NCBI GenBank assembly: GCA_004151065.3
Contig: NWUY0300002371.1
Span: 1 to 29,827, forward strand
Reading direction: 5' to 3'
DNA from: Larix sibirica
Lineage: Eukaryota > Streptophyta > Pinopsida > Pinales > Pinaceae
DNA length: 29,827 nucleotides
Below are positions 1 through 11,278 of this stretch, one piece after another (the first letter of the stretch is position 1; each line of letters opens with the position of its first letter). A program made the translations under genes and the position numbers. Below the pieces are notes generated by a model that was given only the letters and a program-made list of their open reading frames with translations, searched no databases and was not told the origin of the DNA.

Positions 1-1750
1 TGTACAATCCACAATAATCGATTTTGATGAAGTGAAAGACACATAGATCCCTTACTAAATTCACGATGGGCAAGCCATATTAATATTAATAATATGTGTC
101 GTTTAGTGCGATTTTTTTTTGAAATCCGTGTGATTGTACCAACAACGGGACCACCTACCATACATGGTGCATTCAAGGCTCATAAAAACACTCTTAGCTC
201 CAAAATTCGAATTGGACTCCTCGTATGCTTAGGAACATTCAATAGCCCCCTTCATGTACTTGTAGAACCACTTCATGAACAAAAGCATTGACAATGAGAA
301 CTAGATGTTTCAAAACATCCATTTGGCCTATAAAAGGAAGCCATGGGCAGGGCATTCATAAGAGAGAAATCTAAAGCAAATTTATGTTGCAAAAATTGGT
401 GTGAGAGCTCATCTTTCAACCCACTTCCTACCACAATTTGGCATGCAAGGCTCCCTTGTCTCTCCGTCTAAATGCAAGAGTTTTCTACATTGTTCTAAGT
501 TTGTTATCAAGCATTTGTGCAGACAAAAAGGGACCCTTTCTAAAGGAGTTTATTGGCTGCCATTAGAGCCTCCAGTTCTTAGGTGACACTATTGTAACAA
601 GCTTTAACATTGGGAAAATATCTTTTGGTTTAGCAAACTCTTACCCTTTCTTTTATTTTGCTTAGCACTTGTCCATTTTTTTTACTTTTATTTCTTTGTT
701 TGAGTCTTGCTTTGTCATTTGATGTATGGAATACTAACCCTCATCTAACAATTGTTTCCTTGTTGCAACGTAAGAGGATAAAAAGAGGGAAGACTACTAA
801 CCCTTGTGACAATTTCAATTAAAAACTTAAATAATCTTCAACAACCAATGAAAATCCCAAAGGCTACCTTTTCATAATTTCTCCACAAAGAAAAGGATTT
901 CAATACTTAGATATTAATTCACTTGGCTAGTAGGTCTGGTTTGAAGACTCGTTTTATGAAAGTGTCTTACATCAAGTCTTTTCTTTGTATCTCACACTAA
1001 GCCTTTGTGTACCCTATTCATAGGCTACAAGGATTAAGTGCAATAGTATTATACTCTATTGTATCTTGGTGTTTGTAACTAGAAGAAGAAATTAAAGTGA
1101 GTATGTTATCAAAACACATTACTTTGTGAATTTAAATAGTTTTGATATTTGAATTGACCATATATTGTTGAAACTAAGCAACTCTATTCAATGCAAAGAT
1201 TGCTTATTTGGTTCATTTAATCTCATGTTGTCTATGGTTATTGATGAATGTATTTTTATCTTTTCAAATGTATTCAACGTTGTTTCAAAATTATAAACTA
1301 TGAAGTATGATTCTTTGGAATTGATTATAAGTGCAATATTCCATCAAATTTTATGCATTTCCATTCAAAACCAATTGGGCACCTATCCATTTGAAAAGAT
1401 TCCAGCATACAACTTTTTTACTTGATTGTGAAATCCAAATTACAAAGGCATTCAATGGCAAATCAAATAATTATCAGGGATACCACCCTCCATAGCTAGA
1501 GGAGTGAATATTTCATAATGTATATTGCTCATATCTCTACCTTTTGGGCAATCCCTACGAGTCCTAGCCTTTCGAAGGCCAATGACACTCAAGGGGAGCA
1601 ATCAAGAGAGATCGAAAGACTACAACTCCTAATTTGCCCAAGTGTGCATTCCATTTAGTTAACAAGACAATATTTATTTAATAAGAAAAAAGATAATATA
1701 AATTCAAGTTCAACACAATGGTTCAAATTTTAACAAGCACATGGATTAAG
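1..1750. other. unassigned AT-rich intergenic sequence
   Basis: No gene is recognisable here. Short open frames at 94-291 and 401-586 show no domain, no convincing start context and no similarity I can name. The stretch 300-600 has a promoter-like look because of a TATA box (annotated separately) followed by pyrimidine-rich sequence, which would suit the R/U5 part of a decayed LTR. No second copy, primer-binding site or polypurine tract was found to confirm that. Confidence 0.4.
329..336 (+). promoter_or_regulatory. TATA-box-like motif
   Basis: A canonical TATAAAAG lies in a locally GC-richer setting (flanks ggcc and gaagccatgg). It could be the core promoter of a decayed LTR or of a lost gene. 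Only the motif is seen; no transcript start can be shown. Confidence 0.3.
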
Positions 1751-1754
1751 TTTA

Positions 1755-1804
1755 CTATTTACTAGTTGAATCCAACAAACTATTTACTAGTTGAATGCAA
1801 CAAA
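1755..1804. repeat. 25-bp tandem duplication
   Basis: Two adjacent 25-bp units, 1755-1779 and 1780-1804, begin ctatttactagttgaat and differ at one base. This is a recent local slippage-type duplication. Confidence 0.85.
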
Positions 1805-1831
1805 AGGGTACACACTTATCTGTAGTTAGTC

Positions 1832-2130
1832 TATAAAAATATTTGATCAATTTATAAAGTGGCTTAAGACCTACCATATGAACCTCAATATATAGATAAT
1901 ATGAAAACGTGCCCTAGTTATTACATATTAGTTATCATCAAACAATACTTGTCATCGCATCATGCACTAGAACATTGCAAATTTGGTTATAAAAATTGGT
2001 CGATCAATTTACAAACAGATTTTAAGGCCTACAAAATAGACTTAATATACCAATCATGTGAAAAGTTGCCATAGCTATTACATATTAGTCATCATCAAAT
2101 AATATTTGTGATCGCATCATGCACTATAAC
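1832..2130. repeat. 156-bp diverged tandem duplication
   Basis: Units starting at 1832 and 1988 share an ordered set of blocks: tataaaaat, gatcaattta, acatattag, catcatcaaa and atcgcatcatgcacta. Many substitutions separate them, so this copy pair is older than the 25-bp duplication just upstream. The second unit runs directly into the higher-order array that starts near 2134. Confidence 0.75.
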
Positions 2131-2133
2131 GTT

Positions 2134-3560
2134 GCAAATTTTGAAGTGTAAATTATGATAATATACAAAATTGTAAACAAATGATGTTTTTAAAATTGAG
2201 TTATAGAGCCCGTGAGTTTTATTTTTGTTGACCATAACCCATACATCGCAAATTTTAAGTGTAAGTTATGATAATATACAAAACTGTACTCAATAATATT
2301 TTTAATATTGAGTTATAAAGCCCTTGAGTTTTATTATTGTTGACCATAACCCATACATGTCATCACAAACTATAATGAAAGGATAAATGATCATTTTCAT
2401 ATTTCGACAACATCCAAGGAACATGAGTTTTATTTTTATTGACCATAACCCATACATGTCATCACAAACTACAATGAAAGGATAAATGATCATTTTTCAT
2501 ATTTGGGCAACATCCAAGGAACATGAACACTGTATTTTAGTGAATGTCAAAAACATCAAACCATGTGAACATCTAACTTAACACTGCATTGACATGTTTT
2601 TTGAATATTACATCTAACTTAACATTGCATTGACATGTTTTTTAATATTTGTTTTACCTTTTTTCAACAATTCCACTTTAATGTCTGTTCAAAATAAATT
2701 GAGACTACTTGCGTCAACCGCCAAAGATATTACGAGCTTCTTTCAGATTTACACTTCAAAATGTGCAGTATAACATTGCAAATTTTGAAGTGTAAATTAT
2801 GATAATATACAAAATTGTACTCAAATAATGTTTTTAAAATTGAGTTATAGAGCCCATGAGTTTTACTTTCATTGACCATAACCCATACATTGCAAATTTT
2901 GAAGTGTAAGTTATGATAATATACAAAATTGTACTCAAATAATATTTTTAAAATATTGAGTTATAGAGCCCTTGAGTTTTATTTTCATTGATCATAACCC
3001 ATACATGTCATCACAAACTACAATGAAACGATAAATGATCATTTTTCATATTTGGGCAACATCCAAGGAACATGAACACTGTATTTTAGTGAATGTCAAA
3101 AACATCAAACCATGTGAACATCTAACTTGTCATTGCATTGACATGTTTTTTTAATATTACATCTAACATAACATTGCATTGACATGGTTTTTTAATATTT
3201 GTATTACCTTTTTCAACAATTCGACTTATTGTATGTTCAAAATAAATTGAAATGAACACTGTATTTTATTTTCATTAACCATAACCCATACATGTCATCA
3301 CAAACTACAATGAAAGGATAAATGATCATTTTTCATATTTGGGCAACATCCAAGGAACATGAACACTATATTTTAGTGAATGAACACTGTATTTTAGTGA
3401 ATGTCAAAAACATCTAACCATGTGAACATCTAACTTGCCATTGCATTGACATGTTTTTTTAATATTACATCTAACATAACATTGCATTGACATGGTTTTT
3501 TAATATTTGTTTTACCTTTTTCAACAATTCGACTTATTGTATGTTCAAAATAAATTAAAA
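2134..3560. repeat. higher-order tandem array (114-bp, 99-bp and about 644-bp periods)
   Basis: The block gcaaattttgaagtgtaa occurs at 2134, 2248 (with a one-base gap), 2778 and 2892. The spacing inside each pair is 114 bp, and the pairs are offset by 644 bp. A second block, ccatacatgtcatcacaaac, occurs at 2351, 2450, 2999 and 3286. The first two are a 99-bp duplication found only in the first large unit, and the last marks a truncated third unit. Downstream blocks (tgacatgttttt, caacaatt, atgttcaaaataaatt) repeat in the same order. Small duplications therefore arose inside a unit that was then duplicated. No coding potential was seen, and the short minus-strand frame at 2302-2493 merely translates the repeat. 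Confidence 0.9.
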
Positions 3561-3599
3561 CTACTTGCATCAACCCCAAAAGATATTACGAGCTTATTT

Positions 3600-4127
3600 C
3601 AAATCCATTCAAATATATATCACAAAATATATGATGTTAACTCAATCTAGCTTCCACAAAACACTATAACTTTAATGTAATGTTCAACTTACTTCTATAA
3701 TTAATATGAAAGATGGCCAAAAATATTAGTTCAACCAGCTGTCACCAATATTGTTGAGCATTTGGCTAGTTCCATATCTCTAGAGATCCTTGGTACAAAT
3801 CCCCTAGAAGAGGCACACTAGTCTACACCTGCAAATTTATCATATCATCCATAAAAAAATAATTATCAAATACCACTCAGTGAAATTAATTAACCATAGG
3901 ACGCTTCCAAGTCTTAGTGGATTATTCCATTTATTTAAAAGTATTTACGAAGATCCATTGGTTTAATGTTAAAAGTCCAAATACGAGGATACACAATTAC
4001 AGGGTTCAAAAACTATGGTTGTTTCAATCTATTAAAATCTACTCCTTTGCTTTGAAATGGTAGGGCCTGATCCATAAATCGTTGGAAGATTCAAGGGGGT
4101 GAAAAGAAGTTAATATTTTCTTATAAG
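3600..4127. other. no recognisable feature
   Basis: AT-rich sequence following the tandem array. No open frame, repeat or mobile-element terminus could be supported on either strand. Confidence 0.5.
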
Positions 4128-4181
4128 ATGCCCCACCCCAAGTCACCTGGTCATAAGCCAGGTGCAAGCAATGTTAAACCA

Positions 4182-4339
4182 GTTTGTACTATTTCTTTGA
4201 CGCAAGTTCCAGTTTACCATGAATCTGAATGTAATTATGTTTTTGGAAGGGAATGCAAAAGTTTGTTGTATTTCTCTGACGCAAGTTCCAGTTTACCAAC
4301 TAATCTGAATGTAATTATGTTTTGGGAGAGGAATGCATA
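4182..4339. repeat. 79-bp tandem duplication
   Basis: Two head-to-tail units (about 4182-4260 and 4261-4339) share tgacgcaagttccagtttac and the following tctgaatgtaattatgtttt, offset by 79 bp. The 70-codon plus frame at 4128-4340 spans both copies and is best explained as a by-product. A 7-bp perfect inverted repeat (cacctgg / ccaggtg, 4144-4164) lies just before the first unit. Confidence 0.85.
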
Positions 4340-5690
4340 ATTAAGAATGAAGATTGGATGAAAGCTTCTGCTTATTTGTTGTCAGGTATTGGTCGAAGTT
4401 GATATACAAACACTGAACACTAAACTTGTTCCTCTTTGGATGATATGAGTTAGATCTGTGACGTTCGGTTGATTCAACCTAGTTTGTTACATCAAGGTTG
4501 ATTTGTAAACAGTGAGCATTACGACCATCTAGATTGAAGTTTGTCATTTTGGCGGACTGAATTCTTCTATAGGGGTTTTAAACTAGATGAGTCATACTCG
4601 GCTAAAAGAACAATAAGCGCAAAAACGTCAGCAACAGTTTTGAAAGGATATTACATTTGCTATTTAGGTCAGTGTCATAAATTAGGATCTTCATTTGTTA
4701 ATCTCTTGAAATCTTACCAACTCGTATAGTTGAATTTTTAATGATTATAATTGCTAATTATCAGCATAACACTAAACCATGCCTACAGTTCAACAATTCA
4801 TCAATGCTGTTTTCATGAGTTACACTTGGAATACTCGAAACACTTTCGAGTTTTACTAGTCCTCGTATGCCATGCTACAAATGCAGATTACAATGATCTC
4901 GTATATTTTATATGATTATTGCCATGCGATATATTTGATATAGAGCAATTACATGACAGGAGCAATATATTTGATATAAAGCAATTAGATGACAGGATTC
5001 ATCTCTCATTTCAGTCGTTTCTTTTGTCACTCTTAGTAGAGACACTTCATTCACACCCTATCAACCCGACTGAGGAAATAAATAAATAAAAGGTAAAACG
5101 AAAATAAAAACGCATAAAAACTAAATGATTATGTGAACAGAAATATTTTTCAAGTCTAACGAATTGTGAACAATATCAAGTCTAAGAAATAGAATATATA
5201 TATATAATGCATATCCTCCATCTTTGAAAGTAAATATACCTGGTTTGATCTTACCCAAGAGATTGGATGAGAATTAGATTACATCCTCAATATTGAAGCA
5301 AATTCAGCGCATTGAAGCTGTAGCGCTTGGACAAGAATAGTCAACCAAAACAAAACAGAGGATTATTGGCGTGCCATCAGAAATTCTTGTTAACATTTGG
5401 CATGAAATGGCCATTATGGGTCATGATGCTCGTCGCATAAAAGCATGAATACCTGGGGAAAAGATCAATGGAAGTTTGTTAATCAGCTGCGTGTTCTTAA
5501 TAATAGACGATATAATACTAGCTACTACTATAATATTTACTTGCGAAGCTCCAACATGGGAAAACAGACGAATTGGTCCAAGTGGCAAAAACATGACTAT
5601 TCTAACAAACAATAAACTATTTAGCATTTATGGAATCACCCTTGCACATTTCACCAGGAGTTCACCATTGCGTGTTATGCTTATGCTGTG
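4340..5690. other. unassigned sequence with small repeats
   Basis: No gene is recognised. The stretch holds a short tandem duplication of about 37 bp at 4928-4996 (atatatttgatata then agcaatta then atgacagg, twice). It also holds simple AT-rich tracts near 5085 and 5193. Overlapping short frames on both strands at 5421-5691 mirror each other and have no recognisable domain. Confidence 0.4.
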
Positions 5691-6243
5691 AATACAAATT
5701 TGTAGAAATTTTTAAGTCACGGCTCTAGAAAAGGGTAATAAAGGACGCTCCCAAATGTAACACAACCCTAGAACAGCTCACCTGTCATTAAATGCAAACT
5801 GCTGTCCTCGGCTGAAACTCAAAACTTCAATGATCTATGTTGGTAGCAGAAAAAAGCAGAGAATAGCAACATTGAAGAGAAAAAATGCCCAATCACAATG
5901 ATGAATGGCCATGCGAGCACTTGGACTTTAGAGCATATTGTTATGACATTTAGTTATTGTCTGATGAGCCACCCCCTTTAACTATAATAGTCTTTGCAGC
6001 TTATCGCAGTAGTTGACACTCTTCGTGACCTAATCATAATTTCCCTTAATCAATCTTATTACGTTGATTAGAACCTAACTTGGTTACTAAACCTGTAATA
6101 ATTGATCCACGGTTTGAACTTCACAGGGTATCACCAATAACCTAACTGCAGTTAACAACCAAACCACAGTTAAGTAGATAAAAATACCAGAAATTACACT
6201 ACCATTTATTATTAGCTTTGTGGACAAATACTATCCTGTAACA
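5687..6243 (-). mobile_element. candidate LTR (minus orientation), LTR retrotransposon
   Basis: Read on the minus strand, a coding tail ends in a run of seven G (plus 6246-6252). This is followed directly by aa and TGTTACAGG starting at 6243, the arrangement expected for polypurine tract and 3' LTR start. A possible LTR end, gtattcaca, lies near 5687 and would make an LTR of roughly 560 bp. No second LTR and no target-site duplication were confirmed, so the inner boundary is tentative. Confidence 0.35.
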
Positions 6244-6308
6244 TTCCCCCCCTGTACAAAGAGGTCATTTTCCTCGATGAAACCCGTTTCTCTCTCAAAT
6301 GCTTTTGA
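6231..6308 (-). pseudogene. C-terminal tail of an LTR-retrotransposon polyprotein (relic)
   Basis: A 25-codon minus-strand frame ends in a stop at 6231-6233 and carries an acidic-then-glycine tail (IEENDLFVQGGNVTG). The polypurine tract encodes the GG of this tail. Ty3/gypsy polyproteins often end this way just before the 3' LTR. An in-frame stop lies one codon upstream of the segment and no integrase was found further up, so only a remnant remains. The assignment rests on the coupling of acidic tail, G-run and TG-start and is an inference. Confidence 0.35.
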
Positions 6309-6854
6309 TCTCTATGTTGCCTCTTATAACAGCCATATTATCAAATCTGCAATTCTAAAGAATCTTAGGTTCAAATTTTTGTGCAGTGAAATAACTAGGC
6401 AAAACATCATAGGATTGAAACATTGCTTTCGTCCAACAAATAGCATGAAACAACTTGTAACATTATTGGTATTGTGAATGGTCCTTGATACCATATACGC
6501 TTAGCACACATTTATGCAAACAAACAACTACTGAGCTTGGACCTCGAGCCGTCACCAAATTAAAAAGACCTTGAAAGTTCATGTGCAGGATAAATTTGCA
6601 TTGTACTTGACTATTTTCCATATTACTGTGTTCTTCCTCAATTCTCTTTGCATTTTATCTAGTATTTATTAAGATACCTCTTTTTTTCCCTGAAGTTTTC
6701 AATCCATGAGCTTTCAATCCATGGAAATGAAAGAATCAAAACCACTCATAGCTTCAAAAAGGGTATATGTGGACTTATATACTATATTTTGTACATTAGT
6801 TATTTTGTTTGTAAGCTCACTAATCACTGGTCACCCAGTTAGGTGGGAGTTCTT

Positions 6855-7235
6855 ACATGTATTAATGACCCGTCACTAAAATAGTGGAGAGGTGTTAGTC
6901 ACATGCATTAATAACTAATCACTAAGTGAACAAGTGTGGAGAGGTGGTAGTCACTTGCATTAATAACGAACCACTAAGTGAACATTAATAACTAACCACT
7001 AAATGAACAAGTGCACTAAGTGAACATTAATAACTAACCACTAAATGAACAAGTGTGCAGAGGTGTGACGTGCATTAATAACTAACCACTAAGTGAACAT
7101 TAATAACGAACTACTAAGTGAACAAGTGTGCAGAGGTGTTAGTCACGTGCATTAATAACTAACCACTAAGTGAACAAGTGTGGAGAGGTGTTAGTCACAT
7201 GCATTAATAACTAACCACTAAGTGAACAAGTGTTA
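6855..7235. repeat. tandem array of about 53-bp units with a 25-bp core
   Basis: The core cattaataactaaccacta followed by agtgaac recurs about eight times (near 6905, 6958, 6983, 7025, 7072, 7098, 7149 and 7202), with a degenerate first copy at 6855. Full units add aagtgtggagaggtgttagtcac and are about 53 bp long. Shorter intervals join core to core. This mixed arrangement indicates unequal exchange both of full units and of the core alone. The array ends immediately before a TATA-like motif. Confidence 0.9.
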
Positions 7236-7244
7236 CTTGAGAGT

Positions 7245-7255
7245 TATATTAAAAG
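7245..7255 (+). promoter_or_regulatory. TATA-like motif downstream of the tandem array
   Basis: TATATTAAAAG sits 10 bp after the last repeat and is followed by ggggtccaccctcaagttgtaatc and a stretch with short T runs. The layout resembles the U3/R junction of an LTR with repeated upstream elements. No matching second LTR or primer-binding site was found, so promoter function is an inference. Confidence 0.3.
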
Positions 7256-7329
7256 GGGTCCACCCTCAAGTTGTAATCATCCAACCTATTATCAATCAAT
7301 GTTGTTATTCATTTGAGTATTTTTTTTCA

Positions 7330-8390
7330 ACAAAGAACCATATGTAGATGCACGCGGTCTAAAAGTTTTACGATTTCAAACTGAAAATTTTGATTTTTCC
7401 AGCACGATTTTGAAAAAAATCGACATAAGTTTTTAAAAATCCTGGTTAACTGTCAAACTCTTAAATCTTGGGTGCCCCGGGGTTTTTTATGATGTTAAAT
7501 CTGTTTCTACCATCAAAATCACCATTAAAACATAGTTAAATTCAGATTTTACAAAATAAAAAAACATCAAATTCTGGTGAAAAGCCCCATCCAGGCCAAA
7601 TCGTTGAAGTTTTAGACAGCTCCTATGGAGATGTCTTCCTCCATATTTTAGGAACAGCAGGTGCAATCCAAACCAACCCTAGGGGAGCATGTGACACCCA
7701 AGTCATTGTGTTTATCGTTTGTTTGGCGTTTTTATGGTTGAGATTCAAATTTTGGTCAATAACAACCCGTAATTTTATATTCTCTATGTTCAACGAACTT
7801 GATCACCCATTTAAACTAAAAGGTTTTAAACTAAAAAATGCTTTCTGTTTATTTATGTGTTGGGTTATATCCCCACCCACCACCGTCGCTGAATCAAATG
7901 TGATTAGCATTACATCCCTCATTGCCTCTATTGAATCCATTGTTGATGAAACAACTCCACCCTATTGTGTTGATTGATTGTGCCTATGAAAAGTGAAGCT
8001 CATGTGCCCAAGGTAGCTCCTACGTCTCTCCATGAGTCGTTGCTCTCTACCTGACAGCGATAAAATGGTTTGCTTGAAACTTGTTGCTCATGAGTCGTGC
8101 TTGATGGTGACATTTCTTGTTGCTTTGCCTACTCACTAAATTGCTCTTGCTTGAAGTCCATGTGAAAGCTTGACCATGCACTATGGTCCATTACTCGTTG
8201 CTGCACGAAATTCATTGCTCCCGTCAAGACAAACTCACCTATGACTTTGACTCTATTGCCTTGTAAAAATTATAAAATTATATTAAGTACATACATTGTT
8301 TTAACATGAGCATTTTAGAAATAGAATAATTAATTCTTTAAATCTTAATGTGAGAAAGCTAAGTTCAAAATAATAGTCCTTGTTATTATT
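7330..8390. other. unassigned sequence
   Basis: This could be an untranslated leader of a lost retroelement, but nothing specific supports that. The plus frame at 7708-7977 (89 codons) encodes a hydrophobic start and a serine/isoleucine-rich end, without a recognisable domain or good start context. No gene is called. Confidence 0.35.
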
Positions 8391-8397
8391 AAAAATT

Positions 8398-8627
8398 AAA
8401 TAACTAAGTTGTATAATGTTTGTCCCTAGTCATCATTATTTGCATTTATGTAATAAATAAGAAAAGTATTGACTCAATATTTAATGCATGAAAATATGCA
8501 GTTGTAATATTTAAATAACTAAGTTGTATAATGTTTGTCCCTAGTCATCTTTATTTCCAGTCATGTAATAAATAAGAAAAGTATTGACTCAATATTTAAT
8601 GCATGAAGATATGTTGTAATATTTTTT
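8398..8627. repeat. 115-bp tandem duplication
   Basis: Two units starting at 8398 and 8513 share taactaagttgtataatg, tgtccctagtcatc, gtaataaataagaaaagt and attgactcaatatttaat with few differences. This is a simple, fairly recent direct duplication. Confidence 0.9.
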
Positions 8628-8929
8628 ATCAATTCTCTTTGCAAAATTTAATGGTAAATATTATCATCATTTTTCACACGATTTTTTCCCAACTTCATTC
8701 TCACCAAATTCAAACACGAACCAGTGACTTAGGGTGCCCCAACCCTTGTTCTTTCTCATTATTGTTTATTTCCCTTTATTGGTGTTTATTTTTGCAGTTT
8801 CATTTTAGATATTGAATCGTTGGAGAGTCATGTCAATCAATAAATGCTTGAATGCTTGAATTCAATGTTGAAAAAAATAGACTTGGGAATAACTCAGTGG
8901 GGATCAACAAAATTGGAGAACTAGAATAA

Positions 8930-9395
8930 CTTGAAAAAAATCAACAAACATGAAAAAAAAACATTTCAAATTCAATTATGTGTAAATGATGAAGATGATT
9001 AGTGTCACATGAGACCAACTTTGGTCTAGCGGACCTTAAGAAAGGTAAGGAATATAAGCTAACCACACACTTCACAAAAGTTTCATTCACACTAATTAAA
9101 CATCAAGTTTCCCCCTTGAACCACATTGGAACCCTCTTCTCTCTCCCAAACGCACATATAGCAAGTGACAATGGGTGGGTCAAATGAGACAAGTGAAAAT
9201 CGACGAACTTGAAAAAAATAAAATATTTCAGAGTTTGAATATATGTAATTATAAACTAACCACACACTCCACAAAAGTTTCCTTGACACCAATTAAACAC
9301 CAAATCTTCCTACTTGAACCACACTAGAATACTCTTCTCCCTCCCAAATGTGCATATAGCAAGTGTAAATCCGACAAATGAGACTCGAAATCATC
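8930..9395. repeat. diverged tandem duplication, about 197-bp period
   Basis: The blocks ctaaccacacac, cacaaaagttt, aattaaaca, cttgaaccacac/t, cttct followed by ccctcccaaa, gcatatagcaagtg and caaatgagac appear in order from 9059 and again from 9256. The preceding aacttgaaaaaaat motif also recurs (8930 and about 9208). The first unit has extra sequence ending near 9050, so the outer spacing is larger. Frames at 9002-9187 (+) and 9092-9292 (-) fall inside the repeat and are not genes. Confidence 0.75.
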
Positions 9396-9399
9396 CTTT

Positions 9400-10530
9400 T
9401 AAGCACATTTGTTTTGCACAGCAGATTGTTTTGGAAAAGAATCTCAGTTTTATATTGTGATTTCTCGATAAGGGGAATAGCTTAGAAAAAAACAGGAAAT
9501 CAGCAATTTCTCAACGGTTTTTTCACTGCTTTAAGTTACTATAGGTAAACTTTGCAAATCTGGGTCCTTCACCCAAAAAGCCTCCTCTTTATTGCTTTAT
9601 TGTATAGACCCTTAACATGTTCTTCGTTTGTGTACTAAACCTTAGTAGATAAAAGATAAAACCCCTTAGCTTCAAAATAACAAATCAGATTTGCATAATA
9701 ATGAACACAAGAATGTGGAGAAAATACTTGAAGGAAGGTAATGCCAACCATTACTGCTTATGGAAGAAAGCATTCCACAAGCCATGCTTGTTAATATACT
9801 TTTCATGAGTATTCATTGGGGTCTATGCCAACTACCCTTCATTATTATATTTATTACCATCAACTACCTAGTGGACCTATTTATTACCCGCCAACTATCA
9901 TGTGGAGTTTATTCCATAATTGTGGCCACATTACATTAATTATTCCCATTGGGCACCTAATATTAGATTAATTATCCTCCCTGAATACATCAGATTCCAT
10001 CACCCTTGGCACATTTAGTCCTCGAAACATGTCTAAGCTATATAATATGATCTATTAAGCAATTTAGTCAATAGGCACCAAGCACTAGCATCCATCCATC
10101 CCTCCTATTGAAATTCGGACATGGAGTCTAACTTCTGCCCTACCACCTCAATCTTGATTATGGTTGCTCATGCAGGTGTCCTATTGTCCTTGTACTATTT
10201 TGATACCCCCTACATTGTTTTTATTCCTCCATGTACCTCTATACTAGGTGTTGTTCCGGTTCCGTGTAGATCCATATTAGGGTTGCTGATACTCTTAACT
10301 TTGCCTTGACAACTGTTCTTTATCAAGGTGGCCTAGGTAGCAAGATGCGACAACCTAGTTGTTGGTTCTTCTTTATTTGACTCTTCACCCTCTGGTTCCT
10401 TTAGGGCTGCAACTATGTAGAATCCTCTTCCTTTTTAATATGCTCATCTTGGGGCTCTCCTTCAAGTGTTTTGTGGACTCGTATGCTAATTCAAATTAAG
10501 ATTTTTCATCTAATGTGTAGGTAACACAAT
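9400..10530. other. no recognisable gene
   Basis: Mixed-composition sequence. The plus frame at 10121-10309 is hydrophobic and short, with no recognisable family. The region directly precedes, on the plus strand, the 3' side of the minus-strand gag-protease relic. It may hold unrecognisable continuation of that element, but no reverse transcriptase motif could be read. Confidence 0.4.
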
Positions 10531-10532
10531 GA

Positions 10533-11165
10533 CTACTTCAGGTGCCACCTTGGGCCCTTGTTAAGAGAAATATCAAGTGATGTAATTTTCTTTTTCTTGT
10601 TCCAAAGCTTCATAAACTTATTTTGTGCATTAATCCTAATTGTACCCACTGAGTCCATCCAAGCATATCCAAGAATAATATACACATCATCCATACCTAT
10701 AGCATGAAAATCGAAATGCAAAACATATTTATCCATAGTAGCCTTCAAATCTCTAAAAATTTGAACATTCTCACCCTCGATCCCTTTGCTCTGAATATGT
10801 TTTTCAAGGACTTCTAATCTTTTAGCCAATTCGACATTGATCAAATTATGCTTGTTGCTAGGTTTAATAGAAATAATGACCTCCTGTTGAAGATATCCTT
10901 GAACTAATAATAGAAAGTTTTCACGTGAAAATAAACCCTTCTAACTCTCTTTATCCCTCTTCAAGGCATGACACCACCTGCCTAAAAATATTTGTCCATA
11001 TGCTTCATTTGAAAGTTTGAACAGCTCCTTAGGGCAAAATGACTTACTTTACCGATATAGTCACTACATCCTGTTGGATTAAGGTATAGAGCACTTCTTC
11101 AAAGCAATGGATTTTGACTTAGCAGCTTCAATGTATTCTTCAAAAGTAGGACCATCAGATTTTCC
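10533..11165 (-). pseudogene. Ty3/gypsy gag-to-protease fragment (retropepsin-like)
   Basis: On the minus strand one frame runs from about 11020 to 10533, interrupted by a single TAG near 10940. The C-terminal part has the retropepsin pattern: HNLINVELAKRL, then a beta-strand-rich middle, then ILGYAWMDSVGTI (the ILG psi-loop motif), then MKLWNKKKKITSL. In gypsy polyproteins this order leads into reverse transcriptase; here the frame stops at 10533. The catalytic D-S/T-G expected before HNLIN is replaced by K-P-S. Upstream, CHALKRDKES resembles the end of a gag/linker. A further segment (GPTFEEYIEAAKSKS, about 11130) lies behind several stops. This is probably a dead element fragment; the motif loss is discussed in the findings. 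Confidence 0.65.
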
Positions 11166-11278
11166 TATAATAAATCTTGAATAAAACTAGGATTTTGTGG
11201 TGGCAAATTTTAAATGGCCCTAACTTCCTTAATGCTCATCCGAATTGCTATAATGACCCGAATCTGGAAGCAGCAGTG

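Noticed and set aside
94-586. Two short plus-strand ORFs near a TATA box as a possible gene
   Set aside because: No protein similarity recognised, no splice structure, and the second lacks an ATG start.
2302-2493. 63-codon minus-strand ORF with an internal peptide repeat
   Set aside because: The peptide repeat is just the 99-bp DNA duplication read in one frame; no domain and no conservation across the other repeat copies.
4144-4164. 7-bp inverted repeat as a terminator or hairpin element
   Set aside because: Too short to mean anything in 30 kb and with no associated transcript feature.
5421-5691. Paired ORFs on opposite strands
   Set aside because: Mirror-image open frames with no recognisable domain; at most one could be coding and neither has support.
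6855-7235. CRISPR-like repeat-spacer array
   Set aside because: Intervals are themselves repeats or absent, so there are no unique spacers. The context is a plant nuclear genome.
7708-7977. 89-codon ORF as a membrane protein gene
   Set aside because: The hydrophobic stretch comes from T-rich DNA; no start context, neighbours or family.
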